This document shows, in pieces, positions 9,317-18,152 of a DNA stretch of 64,000 nt. Origin of the DNA: Streptococcus sanguinis. GTDB taxonomy: Bacteria; Bacillota; Bacilli; Lactobacillales; Streptococcaceae. The DNA lies in contig NZ_CDMW01000001.1 of NCBI RefSeq assembly GCF_001078705.1, positions 1,171,541 through 1,235,540 on the forward strand, written 5' to 3'. Numbering within the stretch: the stretch's first letter is position 1; each line of letters begins with the position of its first letter. A program made the position numbers and the translations under genes. The notes beneath the pieces are model-generated. The model was not told where the DNA came from and did not search any database. It saw nothing but the letters and a program-made list of their open reading frames with translations.

Positions 9317-9342
9317 TACTCAAGCAAATTTAAATAAGCATT

Positions 9343-9369
9343 GAAGTGAGGGGGCAACCTCCTCACTTC
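9343..9369 (+). terminator. Intercistronic hairpin between malX and malC
   Basis: GAAGTGAGG (9343-9351) pairs with CCTCACTTC (9361-9369), followed by a T-rich but interrupted tract. It probably acts as a leaky terminator or a 3' stabiliser of the malX message, with read-through into malC 28 bases further on. Confidence 0.65.
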
Positions 9370-9396
9370 TTTCTTTGTAAATATAAGGAGAATACT

Positions 9397-10755
9397 ATGA
9401 CTCAGTCATCCTATGACAATGCATCCATGGTTCAGATCTTTAAAGAGGGAACATGGGATGTCAAACTCTCTTTTCTGGTAATGGGACTGAGCAACCTTGT
9501 AAACAAACAATTTATCAAGGGGCTGCTCTTCCTCTTCTCAGAAATTGCTTTCCTGATTGCTTTTGCAGTCCAAATCATACCAGCTATTGGCGGCATGATT
9601 ACATTGGGGACTCAAGAGCAAGGAGAGGCTATCAAAAAAGTTAACGGCTTGGAAATCACTGTTCAAGTAGCGGGTGATAACTCTATGCTGATGCTGATTT
9701 TTGGACTTGCTTCTCTCATCTTCTGTGCAGTCTTCGCCTACATCTACTGGTGTAATCTGAAAAGTGCTCGTCACTTGATGGCTCTCAAGCAGTCAGGCCA
9801 GAAGATTCCCAACTTCGTTGAGGACTTTAAGACGTTGGCTGACGGCCGCTTTCACATGGGCCTAATGAGCATCCCTCTTATCGGAGTACTGCTCTTTACC
9901 ATCTTGCCTCTGATCTATATGATCTGTTTGGCCTTTACTAACTTTGACCATAAGCATCCAGCTCCTAAATCACTCTTTGACTGGGTTGGCTTCTCTAGCT
10001 TTGGTGATGTTTTCTCAGGTCGTATGGCTAGCACCTTCTTCCCACTTTTAAGCTGGACCTTGATTTGGGCGGTTGCTGCGACAGCTACTACTTTCTTCTT
10101 CGGAATCGTTTTAGCTCTCTTGCTCAATACAAAAGGCCTCAAGTACAAGAAAGTTTGGCGCACACTCTTCGTTATCACTATTGCTGTGCCTCAATTCGTG
10201 TCCCTGCTCTTGATGCGTAATTTCCTGAATGACAATGGACCTTTGAACGGACTATTGCAAAGCCTCCATCTCATTCAGAATCCAATTCCATTCTTGAGTG
10301 ACCCTGTTTGGGCTAAGTTCTCCATCATCCTTGTCAATATGTGGATTGGTATTCCATTTACCATGCTGGTAGCGACCGGGATTATCATGAACCTGCCTAG
10401 TGAGCAAATCGAAGCCGCTGAGATTGATGGAGCTAGCAAGCTTCAAATCTTCAAGAGCATTACTTTCCCTCAAATTCTCTTGATTATGGCGCCATCACTC
10501 ATTCAGCAGTTTATCGGAAACATTAACAACTTCAACGTTATCTACTTCCTGACAGGCGGTGGACCTACTAACTCTTCCTACTATCAGGCAGGCTCAACTG
10601 ACCTCTTGGTTACCTGGCTCTATAAACTGACCGTTTCTGCCAAGGACTACAATCTGGCATCTGTTATCGGTATCCTGATCTTTGCAATCTCTGCAGCCTT
10701 CAGTCTCTTAGCCTATACTAGATCCGCATCATTCAAGGAAGGAACTGCTAAATAA
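9397..10755 (+). CDS. malC: Maltodextrin ABC transporter permease MalC
   Basis: 452 residues, a MalF-type permease with several membrane segments. The cytoplasmic coupling loop EIDGASKLQIFKSITFPQIL (about residues 345-364) contains the EAA motif that docks on the ATPase. LPLIYMICLAFTNFDH marks the start of the conserved permease core. ATG at 9397 is chosen because AAGGAG is seven bases upstream; an earlier in-frame start lies inside the preceding hairpin. Its stop overlaps the malD start by one base (TAATG), so the two permease subunits are translationally coupled. No ATPase gene is nearby, so a shared ATPase such as MsmK elsewhere is likely (inference). Confidence 0.93.
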   Translation: MTQSSYDNASMVQIFKEGTWDVKLSFLVMGLSNLVNKQFIKGLLFLFSEIAFLIAFAVQIIPAIGGMITLGTQEQGEAIKKVNGLEITVQVAGDNSMLMLIFGLASLIFCAVFAYIYWCNLKSARHLMALKQSGQKIPNFVEDFKTLADGRFHMGLMSIPLIGVLLFTILPLIYMICLAFTNFDHKHPAPKSLFDWVGFSSFGDVFSGRMASTFFPLLSWTLIWAVAATATTFFFGIVLALLLNTKGLKYKKVWRTLFVITIAVPQFVSLLLMRNFLNDNGPLNGLLQSLHLIQNPIPFLSDPVWAKFSIILVNMWIGIPFTMLVATGIIMNLPSEQIEAAEIDGASKLQIFKSITFPQILLIMAPSLIQQFIGNINNFNVIYFLTGGGPTNSSYYQAGSTDLLVTWLYKLTVSAKDYNLASVIGILIFAISAAFSLLAYTRSASFKEGTAK

Positions 10756-11591
10756 TGAAAAATAGAAAAAAACTCAGTTTATTAGGGATTTATGTCTTAC
10801 TGGCTGTTTTAGCACTCATCTGGCTAACGCCGATTATCTGGATTTTTCTGACCAGCTTCCGTGGTGAAGGTTCTAATGCAGTCCCTTACTTCTTCCCTAA
10901 GACTTATACTCTTGACAACTATATCAGACTGTTTAATAACAACACTTATCCTTTTCTTCAGTGGTTTATGAATACCCTGATTGTTGCGACAGCAACCTGT
11001 ATCCTGTCTACTTTGATTACTGTGGGTATGGCTTACTCACTCAGCCGTATCAAATTCAAGCATAAAAACCGTTTCCTCAAGCTGGCTTTGGTTCTTAACA
11101 TGTTCCCAGGCTTCATGTCTATGATTGCGGTTTACTACATCTTGAAAGCACTCAATTTGACACAAACCCTGACCTCACTGATTCTGGTTTATTCAGCTGG
11201 AGCAGCTCTAGGCTTCTATATCGCTAAAGGCTTCTTTGATACTATCCCATATTCTTTGGACGAATCCGCTATGATCGACGGAGCTACCCGCTTCCAAATC
11301 TTCCGGACTATCACACTGCCGCTGTCAAAACCGATTATCGTTTACACAGCACTTATGGCTTTCATGGGACCTTGGGTCGACTTCATCTTTGCCTCTGTCA
11401 TCCTAGGCGATGTCAAGGAAAAATACACAGTCGCTTTAGGACTTTTCCAAATGCTTAATAAGGACGCCATCAATAAATGGTTCCTACCTTTTACATCTGG
11501 AGCGATTATCATCGCTATCCCAATCACTCTTCTCTTCATCTTCATGCAGAAATACTACGTAGAAGGTGTAACAGGCGGAGCAGTCAAATAG
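10755..11591 (+). CDS. malD: Maltodextrin ABC transporter permease MalD
   Basis: 278 residues, a MalG-type permease with six predicted membrane segments beginning LLGIYVLLAVLALIWLTPII. The EAA coupling motif is DESAMIDGATRFQIFRTITL near residue 172. It pairs with MalC to form the membrane channel. It overlaps malC by one base and is followed by a strong terminator, so malXCD is a self-contained three-gene transport unit here, without malA, malR or malQP alongside. Confidence 0.93.
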   Translation: MKNRKKLSLLGIYVLLAVLALIWLTPIIWIFLTSFRGEGSNAVPYFFPKTYTLDNYIRLFNNNTYPFLQWFMNTLIVATATCILSTLITVGMAYSLSRIKFKHKNRFLKLALVLNMFPGFMSMIAVYYILKALNLTQTLTSLILVYSAGAALGFYIAKGFFDTIPYSLDESAMIDGATRFQIFRTITLPLSKPIIVYTALMAFMGPWVDFIFASVILGDVKEKYTVALGLFQMLNKDAINKWFLPFTSGAIIIAIPITLLFIFMQKYYVEGVTGGAVK

Positions 11592-11609
11592 AAACTAATA
11601 TGTATATTG

Positions 11610-11645
11610 AAAACTTCCGACAGTTAATATCGGAAGTTTTTTCTT
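11610..11645 (+). terminator. Terminator of malXCD
   Basis: AAACTTCCGA (11611-11620) pairs perfectly with TCGGAAGTTT (11630-11639), followed by Ts. It lies 20 bases after the malD stop. Confidence 0.9.
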
Positions 11646-11708
11646 AGAAAATGCAGAACTTAGCCTCTCTTTCCTTTCTATATGCGATTGCTTATCAGCT
11701 ATAGACAA

Positions 11709-11742
11709 AAAATGAGGCTGAAAATTATTCCAGTCTCATTTT
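11709..11742 (-). terminator. Terminator of the LPXTG protein gene
   Basis: AAAATGAGGCTG (11709-11720) pairs with CAGTCTCATTTT (11731-11742) with one wobble. On the minus strand it ends in a T-rich run, eight bases beyond the gene's stop. Confidence 0.8.
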
Positions 11743-11750
11743 GTATTTCT

Positions 11751-14255
11751 TTAATTATAATCTTCGTCTCTGCGACGGCGCTTGTTGGTTCCCAAAAAGG
11801 CAGCTGCACCAAGTGCCATACCAAAAATCGCAAGGCGTTCTGCTTCTGAACCAGTATTTGGCAGAATAGCAGGTACCGTTGGAGCCTTATCGGCTGTCGT
11901 AGCCACACTTGCTAGCTGAGCTGCAGGATTTACAACAAAATCAGTAAATGCACCACCACCTGCCGCTTGAACGGCACCCGTAGTTGCTCCTTTGACTTCA
12001 CGAGTGTTCGCATGAACTTCTGCAGTCTTAGCATCTGAATCTTTCTTAGATTCATCCTCTGTACCTGGACCAGCTGCTCCACCTTTTACAGCTGTTAGAG
12101 TCTGTTTATCTTCACCTGAGCGGTAGTTGCTATTCAGAGCATTTCCATAAAGGAGAGATGCTTGGTTCAAGATATTCAAGAGAGTTTCATAAGTCGCTTG
12201 AAGACTGTTGTAGGATTCCTCAAGGACAGCTAAAGTTGCAGTCTCTTGATTTAAGATTGCTTGTTTAGCTTCAAAATCAAGCTGTGCTTCTGCCAACTCT
12301 CGCTCAGCTTCTGCTAGTAACTGAGGAGCATTTTTTAGATCAATAACTTTCTTTTTAGCTGCTGCTAATGTCTTTTGAGCAGCCAAGAAATCCTCTTGAG
12401 CAGTTGTCAAATTAGCTTTCGCAGCTTCTTGAGCAGACTGAAGTTCTGCCAACTTATCCTTAGCTGCCGCTAGAACAGCCTGAGCATTGCTCAAGTTAGT
12501 CTGATAAGGTGCTAGGTTTGCTGCAATCTTAGCTGTCGCTCTGTCGAGAGCTTCCTGCTTAAGGGCAACATTTTGCTTGGTCAATGCCAGATTATTTTCA
12601 GCAGTTGCTACCTTCTGACGAGCTGCTTCAACTGCTGCAATTTGATCTGCCGCTGCCTTTTGAGCATCAGCTAATTGAGCATTGAGGATATTGATAGCTG
12701 ATTCCTGACCGACTTTTTGAGCCTTAAGTTCAGCTATTTGTTTCTTAAGTGCTGTAACATTAGCGTTAGAACCTGCAGAACGACCGCCACCAGCACGCAA
12801 CAACTGCTCCATAGCCGCAACAGTCAATAGAGTACCGTTATTAACACGTTGGTCAAAGTTGCTAATATGATGGAAACCAACTTCGGATGTACCATGAGGT
12901 GTGCCCCATTGGTTTGGATGCTTATCATAAGCTGCTGAGATAGCATTGGCTTTATTATCCATCATCTGAACATAGTGACCAATCTTAGCAAACACATCTG
13001 CTCCAACTCTCATGTAGATAGCATTAGCATCAATCTGAGTTTCATCAGTAGGCAGTCCATATTGCGCTGCAATCTCTTGGTAGAGTGCTTTTTCTTCATT
13101 ATGCCAGAAATTAACTGCACCCTGAGGGTCAAAACTAATCGCCACATTCTCGTTACGAATCAGCTTGCCCATGTGCCTGTTATTGCGCTCAAAGTAGATA
13201 GTCTGAATCTGGCTGGCCACATTCGCATACGGGTCAACCAACAACTCTTGTAAGCCAGCATTACGACGGTAAGCATTAATCGCCTTAACCAACTCCAAAG
13301 CTTGAAGGTTATTTTCTAGACTAGCTGGACTTGTTGGGTCAGAATTAACTGAGATACCAAATTCATTTTGTCCACGTTGATAAACTGCAAGAGCATTATT
13401 GGCAGCATCACGAATCTCCTGATTAGCCGCATTGTTACGAACATTTTCTAAAAATTGAGAATAAGTCGTATTGCGAAGGTCAACAGGAGCTGTTGCTGCT
13501 GCTTTCTCGGCAGCCGGAATCTGTCCTTCAAGAGAGCTGATAGCTTGATTGGTTTGACCCAAAGATTCCTTTGCCTGATTGATTTTATTCTGGATTTCAG
13601 CCTGCACCTGTGGAGCAGAAGACGCTGCTTGTTCTGCCTTTGTCAGTTCAGACTTTGCATTGTCTAAAGCAGTCTGTGCTTGACTTTGCTGACTCTTAGC
13701 AGTTGCTACAGCTTGCTCTTCTGAGTTAAGTGGTGTTTTAGCTTGTTTCAATTCAGTCTCTGCAACATCTACCAGAGATTGACTCGCTTTAATAGTATTT
13801 GCTTGATCTTTAACAGCTTGGTCAGCCTTGGCAGCTTTAGCCGCTGCTTCTCGAACAGCAACGTCTTTCGTGCTAACCTCTTGCTCTGCTGTTTTTGCTT
13901 CTGTCTCCGCTTTAGCAACATTTTCTTCTGTTGCTTCTGCCTGTATTTCTTTAGCATTCTCAACAGCGGCTTCAGCCACTTTCACGCTAGTTTTTGCATC
14001 TTCAGCTTCTGTTTTAGCAGTATCTACTATCGATCTTTGCTCATCGAGTTTAGCTTTAGCAGCTTCAGCATTTTCTTGGACAACAGCTACATCTGCTGCT
14101 GTCACCGGTTTTCCAGTTACTTCAGTCGCTTGTGGAGCTGTTACAGTTGATTCAACCAACTCATCCGCGTGCACTTGATGGGTCAGTCCACCAGAAATAA
14201 TAGTTGTAGCTGCGATACCAGTCGCTACAACAGACTTGCCTATTTTCTTTTCCAT
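11751..14255 (-). CDS. LPXTG-anchored coiled-coil surface protein, SEC10/PgrA surface-exclusion type
   Basis: 834 residues. The signal peptide runs to about VHADE, then come about 240 residues of Ala/Glu/Lys-rich heptad coiled coil. A globular domain (about 270-510; LLVDPYANVASQIQTIYFER, HMGKLIRNENVAISFD and GTPHGTSEVGFHHIS) resembles the SEC10/PgrA surface-exclusion domain, which has a CAP-like look. A second long coiled coil follows (about 510-720). The C-terminus is a sortase signal: LPNTG near 798, a hydrophobic stretch and KRRRR. In enterococcal plasmids such proteins block unwanted mating; in streptococcal chromosomes the role is unproven, and adhesion is equally possible. ATG at 14255 has AAAGGAG. 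It is convergent with malXCD. Confidence 0.88.
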   Translation of the reverse strand: MEKKIGKSVVATGIAATTIISGGLTHQVHADELVESTVTAPQATEVTGKPVTAADVAVVQENAEAAKAKLDEQRSIVDTAKTEAEDAKTSVKVAEAAVENAKEIQAEATEENVAKAETEAKTAEQEVSTKDVAVREAAAKAAKADQAVKDQANTIKASQSLVDVAETELKQAKTPLNSEEQAVATAKSQQSQAQTALDNAKSELTKAEQAASSAPQVQAEIQNKINQAKESLGQTNQAISSLEGQIPAAEKAAATAPVDLRNTTYSQFLENVRNNAANQEIRDAANNALAVYQRGQNEFGISVNSDPTSPASLENNLQALELVKAINAYRRNAGLQELLVDPYANVASQIQTIYFERNNRHMGKLIRNENVAISFDPQGAVNFWHNEEKALYQEIAAQYGLPTDETQIDANAIYMRVGADVFAKIGHYVQMMDNKANAISAAYDKHPNQWGTPHGTSEVGFHHISNFDQRVNNGTLLTVAAMEQLLRAGGGRSAGSNANVTALKKQIAELKAQKVGQESAINILNAQLADAQKAAADQIAAVEAARQKVATAENNLALTKQNVALKQEALDRATAKIAANLAPYQTNLSNAQAVLAAAKDKLAELQSAQEAAKANLTTAQEDFLAAQKTLAAAKKKVIDLKNAPQLLAEAERELAEAQLDFEAKQAILNQETATLAVLEESYNSLQATYETLLNILNQASLLYGNALNSNYRSGEDKQTLTAVKGGAAGPGTEDESKKDSDAKTAEVHANTREVKGATTGAVQAAGGGAFTDFVVNPAAQLASVATTADKAPTVPAILPNTGSEAERLAIFGMALGAAAFLGTNKRRRRDEDYN

Positions 14256-14463
14256 AATCAATCTCCTTTTTATAATCTCACATACTATAATTACCCTGGG
14301 TATAGCAGCCCGCATAGTAATATACTATCACAAAACGCTAGTATTAACTAGTAGCAAACGTATAGTTTTAATAGTTTTTTTATTACAATTTGGTTACAAA
14401 AATGTTTTATTAGAAAAATAAGATGGTTTTTCCAACAAAAATGAGCATTTCTGTATTGAGTAA

Positions 14464-14503
14464 AGCAAAAACTCCTAGATCCTTTCTAAGAGTTAACTTT
14501 GCT
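14464..14503 (-). terminator. Probable terminator of rimM-trmD
   Basis: An interrupted stem: AGCAAA (14464-14469) with TTTGCT (14498-14503), and AACTCCTAGA (14470-14479) with TCTAAGAGTT (14485-14494). It begins two bases beyond the trmD stop. The T-run on the minus strand is short, so strength is uncertain. Confidence 0.55.
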
Positions 14504-14505
14504 TG

Positions 14506-15228
14506 TCAGTTCGATTGAGCTTGTCGAATTTCTTCTAACATTGCTTCTTCTTCGGCCGTCATTTCATAGTGTTCCAGCAAGTCTGGACGTCTTAGGTAGG
14601 TCTTTTTCAGACTTTCATAGAGACGCCACTTACGGATCTTTTCATGATGGCCACTCATAAGGACTTCAGGAACGACCATGCCGCGATAATCATAGGGGCG
14701 AGTGTACTGAGGATACTCCAAGAGTCCAGACGAAAAACTGTCATCTGTATGACTGGCTTCCTTGCCAATAACCTCTGGAATCAAGCGAACTGTAGCATCA
14801 ATCATAGTCATAGCTGCCAATTCTCCCCCAGTAAGGACATAGTCACCAAGCGAGATCTCATCTGTCACTAAAGTCTTAATCCGCTCATCATAGCCTTCGT
14901 AATGGCCACAGATGAAAATGAGTTCTTCTTCTTTAGCCAGCTCCTCAGCATAGGCTTGGTCAAAAGTCCGGCCAGCAGGATCCAGCAAAATCACACGAGG
15001 TTCCTTCTTTTCAATGGCATCATAGGCATCAAAAATAGGTTGTGCCCGTAGCAGCATCCCCTGACCTCCGCCGTAAGGCTCGTCGTCTACATGACGGGAT
15101 TTTTCTGCCTTCTCTCTGAAATTGTGGTAGTTGATTTCCAAGAGGCCTTTTTCCCGAGCTTTACCGACGATAGAGTGTTCCAAGGGCGCAAACATCTCCG
15201 GAAAGAGAGTCAAAATATCAATTTTCAT
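14506..15228 (-). CDS. trmD: tRNA (guanine-N1)-methyltransferase
   Basis: 240 residues, standard TrmD length. It methylates G37 of tRNAs reading CNN codons, which prevents +1 frameshifting. The start [19 protein letters not shown], the [19 protein letters not shown] block and the deep trefoil-knot SAM site ([19 protein letters not shown], near residue 130) are all present. The reading frame overlaps rimM by 11 bases, so the two are translated together. The gene pair is normally next to rpsP; here about 4.2 kb of other genes lie between. Confidence 0.97.
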   Translation of the reverse strand: MKIDILTLFPEMFAPLEHSIVGKAREKGLLEINYHNFREKAEKSRHVDDEPYGGGQGMLLRAQPIFDAYDAIEKKEPRVILLDPAGRTFDQAYAEELAKEEELIFICGHYEGYDERIKTLVTDEISLGDYVLTGGELAAMTMIDATVRLIPEVIGKEASHTDDSFSSGLLEYPQYTRPYDYRGMVVPEVLMSGHHEKIRKWRLYESLKKTYLRRPDLLEHYEMTAEEEAMLEEIRQAQSN

Positions 15229-15736
15229 CGTCCAGTCCTTCCGGTATCTCTACATCAACCCGACCTTGGTCAATGTCAATTCCCAGCACCACTGGCGGAA
15301 TGTAAGGCAGCAGCAAATCACGCTTACCTTTACGCTTGACCACCCAGACATCATTGGCTCCTGGCTGCAGAATTTCCTTAATCGTACCAAGAAGAATGTC
15401 ATTTTCATAGACTTCAAGGCCGATGATTTCATGATAGTAAAATTCCCCGTCTTCCAAGTCCGTCAAGTCTTCCTCTCGGACCTTCAGAGTAAAATCACGA
15501 AATTTCTCAATGTCATTGATGTGGTACATCCCCTTAAACTTGATAATATCAAAGTTCTTGACCTTGCGATGGCTGGCAATCTCCACGTCCATGACAAACT
15601 GATCTTTCTTGTCAAACAGGGCAAGAGTATTGCCTTTTTTAAAACGCTCTTCTGCAAAATCCGTCACTGACAAAACCCGCATCTCACCTTGCAGACCTTG
15701 CGTATTGACGATTTTTCCAACATTAAAATAATTCAT
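15218..15736 (-). CDS. rimM: Ribosome maturation factor RimM
   Basis: 172 residues, normal for RimM, which assists 30S head assembly together with S19. The N-terminal RimM barrel begins [20 protein letters not shown], and the C-terminal PRC barrel contains [21 protein letters not shown] and [20 protein letters not shown]. It overlaps trmD by 11 bases at its end. It is divergent from the small secreted-protein gene at 15935. Confidence 0.96.
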   Translation of the reverse strand: MNYFNVGKIVNTQGLQGEMRVLSVTDFAEERFKKGNTLALFDKKDQFVMDVEIASHRKVKNFDIIKFKGMYHINDIEKFRDFTLKVREEDLTDLEDGEFYYHEIIGLEVYENDILLGTIKEILQPGANDVWVVKRKGKRDLLLPYIPPVVLGIDIDQGRVDVEIPEGLDDEN

Positions 15737-15831
15737 CTCGACTCCAACATATTATACTCTGCCTAGTATTTTATCATGATATAGGGGAATGTACAAGGGA
15801 GATAAGAGGGAATTCCCTTGCCTATATTTAT

Positions 15832-15860
15832 TTGATTAAAATTGCTATTTAACGTATAAT
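15832..15860 (+). promoter_or_regulatory. Promoter of the small secreted-protein gene
   Basis: TTGATT at 15832-15837 and TATAAT at 15855-15860 with 17-base spacing, about 75 bases before the ATG at 15935. A short inverted repeat (AAACAC/GTGTTT) lies in the leader. Confidence 0.7.
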
Positions 15861-15934
15861 TATACATATAGAGTCACAACACTATAAACACCCAAGTGTG
15901 TTTACGCAAAACTAGAAAGAAGTTGGTGATACCT

Positions 15935-16393
15935 ATGGGAAAAAAGTTAAGCAAACTCCTTCTCTCTACTGCTATTCTAGCTACCACAGCCGCCAGTTTG
16001 ACTGCTTTGACACAGGTCAAAAAAGGCCAAGCAATGGAAAATGAAACGAAAGAAACTAGAAATGTCTCAGCCCTTGACGAAAAAATTGCTCAAATTGATA
16101 ACCTAACCATCAAGGCTTTCCTAGAATACTATGCTAGTCAGAATATGACCTCCGCATCGTCTCTTCCAATGATAGATGATTTAGAGGCCAATACGCGCAT
16201 CATCGTTATTGATATAGACTATGCAGATACGAGCATCCCCCCTGCCATTGGAACATCAGTCGATGGATCCGAAGGGCCTGTCGGGGGAACTGTTGATGAT
16301 GATGGTCAATATATCGAGTTTGATACCAGTGACCATAGCAAATCCGCAACCGTTCAGGAAATTCGAGATGCTATTGCTGAGATTCTTGGGTAG
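15935..16393 (+). CDS. Small secreted acidic protein, unknown function
   Basis: 152 residues. ATG at 15935 follows a GGTGAT ribosome site; it opens MGKKLSKLLLSTAILATTAA, a clear Sec signal peptide ending near KKGQA. No lipobox, LPXTG or membrane anchor follows, so the protein should be released or held non-covalently. The mature part of about 120 residues is acidic and rich in Asp/Ile/Gly (GTTVDDDG-like turns). I do not recognise a family. It has its own promoter and a strong terminator, so it is a one-gene transcript sitting inside the accessory stretch that splits rimM-trmD from rpsP. Confidence 0.78.
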   Translation: MGKKLSKLLLSTAILATTAASLTALTQVKKGQAMENETKETRNVSALDEKIAQIDNLTIKAFLEYYASQNMTSASSLPMIDDLEANTRIIVIDIDYADTSIPPAIGTSVDGSEGPVGGTVDDDGQYIEFDTSDHSKSATVQEIRDAIAEILG

Positions 16394-16412
16394 ACTCTCA
16401 TAAATACGTACT

Positions 16413-16442
16413 AAATAGCTGAGATTAAAATCTCAGCTATTT
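16413..16442 (+). terminator. Terminator of the secreted-protein gene
   Basis: AAATAGCTGAGA (16413-16424) pairs perfectly with TCTCAGCTATTT (16431-16442) around a 6-base loop. Confidence 0.88.
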
Positions 16443-16477
16443 TACATGTATCTTCACACCCACTTTCAATATACCAT

Positions 16478-17286
16478 TTAAAGCTTGTATACCTCTCGTT
16501 CATCACACTTCAAAAGAAGCTCCGCTATCTTTTCTGACTGACTCCAATGTAAATAGTGATGGTTTCCTCCTAAAATAATCTGAGTATTTTGTGAAGCAAA
16601 TTCGGAATATTTATATTCTTGTTCTCGATAGGCCTGACTCAGGATAAAAATTGGGAATTGAAAAGAGATATCTAAGTTTTGAAAATCGCTTTTTGCGATA
16701 CTGCAATAATGTTGAAATCCTTCTTGTACAGATTTTAATCTATCAGAACTCCTTTCTGCCTTAGCCCATAAGATTTTAAAATCAGCTACTGAAAAACTCT
16801 CTTGTCCTATTTTTTCAGATATTCATATCCTCCACCGAGCGTCTGAACTTTCTCCTGTAAGGATAAAAATTCGGGATAAGGATTCTGAGCTAATTCGCCA
16901 TATAGAACAGAATAAGTGGTCGGCTCAATTAAGATTAGTCCCTGACAAAACGTCTCTGACTCAGCAATTTTAACTGCCACAAGGCCACTAATACTGTGCG
17001 CGCAAACAGCATACTGGATTACTTTAAAATGCGATAAAACCTCCATAATAGATTGAACCAAATCGTCCAAAACAAAATTTTCTTGATTTTCCAGTGGGCT
17101 TTGCCCAGCATTAGGGTAATCTATTGTTAAATAGCCCCAATTTTTAGGTAACTTCCGAATGACTGGCAAAAAATTTTCATAGGTCGGCAGACTCCCTGCA
17201 CCGCTTAAAAATACAGCAATCTTTTCCGCAGGTTGATAGGACACAAATAGCTGTCCTACTTTCGTTTTGATTATTTTTTCTTTCAT
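16478..17286 (-). pseudogene. Alpha/beta hydrolase broken by a frameshift at a poly-A run
   Basis: The first part (start 17286 to about 16807) encodes about 159 residues of an alpha/beta hydrolase: FLSGAGSLPTYENF (oxyanion loop), LTIDYPNAGQS, and the nucleophile elbow CAHSISG. It then stops right after GGGYEYLKK. A second frame continues without a gap from IGQESFSVADF to a stop at 16478-16480 and carries the rest of the fold, including FPIFILSQAYREQEYK and GGNHHYLHWSQ, where the catalytic histidine is expected. The switch falls on an A-run (six As on the minus strand); one extra A would restore a protein of about 268 residues. A true pseudogene, slippage-dependent expression or a sequence error are all possible. 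Confidence 0.8.
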
Positions 17287-17519
17287 AATGTTTACAATCA
17301 ATTCTTAACAATATTATCTGGGCACACACTACTATCTGAGAGATAGCTATTTTACTAGTGGAATAAGGACACCCCAATACCAAAAATTTTTTATATTCAA
17401 TAAAGCTCCGTGTTACAAGAGGCAGTTGTTTGCACTGTGAATGAAGACTAATCTCAAGGCTTGTTTTTCCTAAAAATCTATGCTAAGGTAAAAGCAGAAT
17501 GCGAAAAGGAAGGGCTACT

Positions 17520-18152
17520 ATGATGAGAAGCGGCCATCTGATTTACAAGGTAAAAGACTTACAGGAAGTGGTCAAGGAATGGGAAGCAAAGGGTTTTGTC
17601 GTCGAATACGGCAGAAGGGAAAAACCAAACAACGCCTTAATATACTTTAGTCAAGGCCCCTATATTGAGCTCCTGGAAAATACAGGCATTCCTGTAATAG
17701 CTAAAATCATAGCTAAACTATTTGGCAGACCTAAAAATCTGGAGCGCTTTTTCTACTGGGATGAGTGCGAGGAAGGCTGGCAGGGACTTTGTATTGAAAA
17801 AGATTATGGTGACTTGGATGAAGAAATGAATTTTCTTGCTAAGAGAGGCATCAAGGGCTTGCTTCTCAACAATCTCAAACGGATAGATACAAAAAATCGT
17901 GAGCTACGGTACCGCTGCTTCTTTCCACATGGAACAAGCTTTCCTTTTCTTATGACTTATTTCAGTATTGACCCCAAACCTCAGAATTTCACCCACCCAA
18001 ATGGCATTCAGGGAATTAAGAAAATTGTATTTAAGATTTCCCCAGCTCAGGCTAAGATACTAAAAGAGCTGGTTCAGGACCAGACTCTTGAGATTCTTGA
18101 AGACGAAAACGAAAATGGCATCGTAGAGGTTATTTTCAATCGACAGGATTAG
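17520..18152 (+). CDS. VOC/glyoxalase-like domain protein
   Basis: 210 residues from the ATG at 17520, which follows GGAAGGG. The N-terminal half (SGHLIYKVKDLQEVVKEWEA, then FVVEYGRREKPNNALIYF and GPYIELLE) has the beta-alpha-beta-beta-beta pattern of the vicinal-oxygen-chelate fold, most like the Glyoxalase_3 group. The second half repeats a looser version ending in NGIVEVIFN. His and Glu in the expected positions (GHLIY, YIELLE) could bind a metal, but the substrate is unknown. It overlaps the convergent hydrolase gene by 17 bases. Confidence 0.72.
   Translation: MMRSGHLIYKVKDLQEVVKEWEAKGFVVEYGRREKPNNALIYFSQGPYIELLENTGIPVIAKIIAKLFGRPKNLERFFYWDECEEGWQGLCIEKDYGDLDEEMNFLAKRGIKGLLLNNLKRIDTKNRELRYRCFFPHGTSFPFLMTYFSIDPKPQNFTHPNGIQGIKKIVFKISPAQAKILKELVQDQTLEILEDENENGIVEVIFNRQD

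Noticed and set aside
13743-14178. Two long plus-strand frames rich in Cys/Phe or Ser/Ala
   Set aside because: They are antisense shadows of the repetitive coiled-coil LPXTG gene; no ribosome site, promoter or family pattern.
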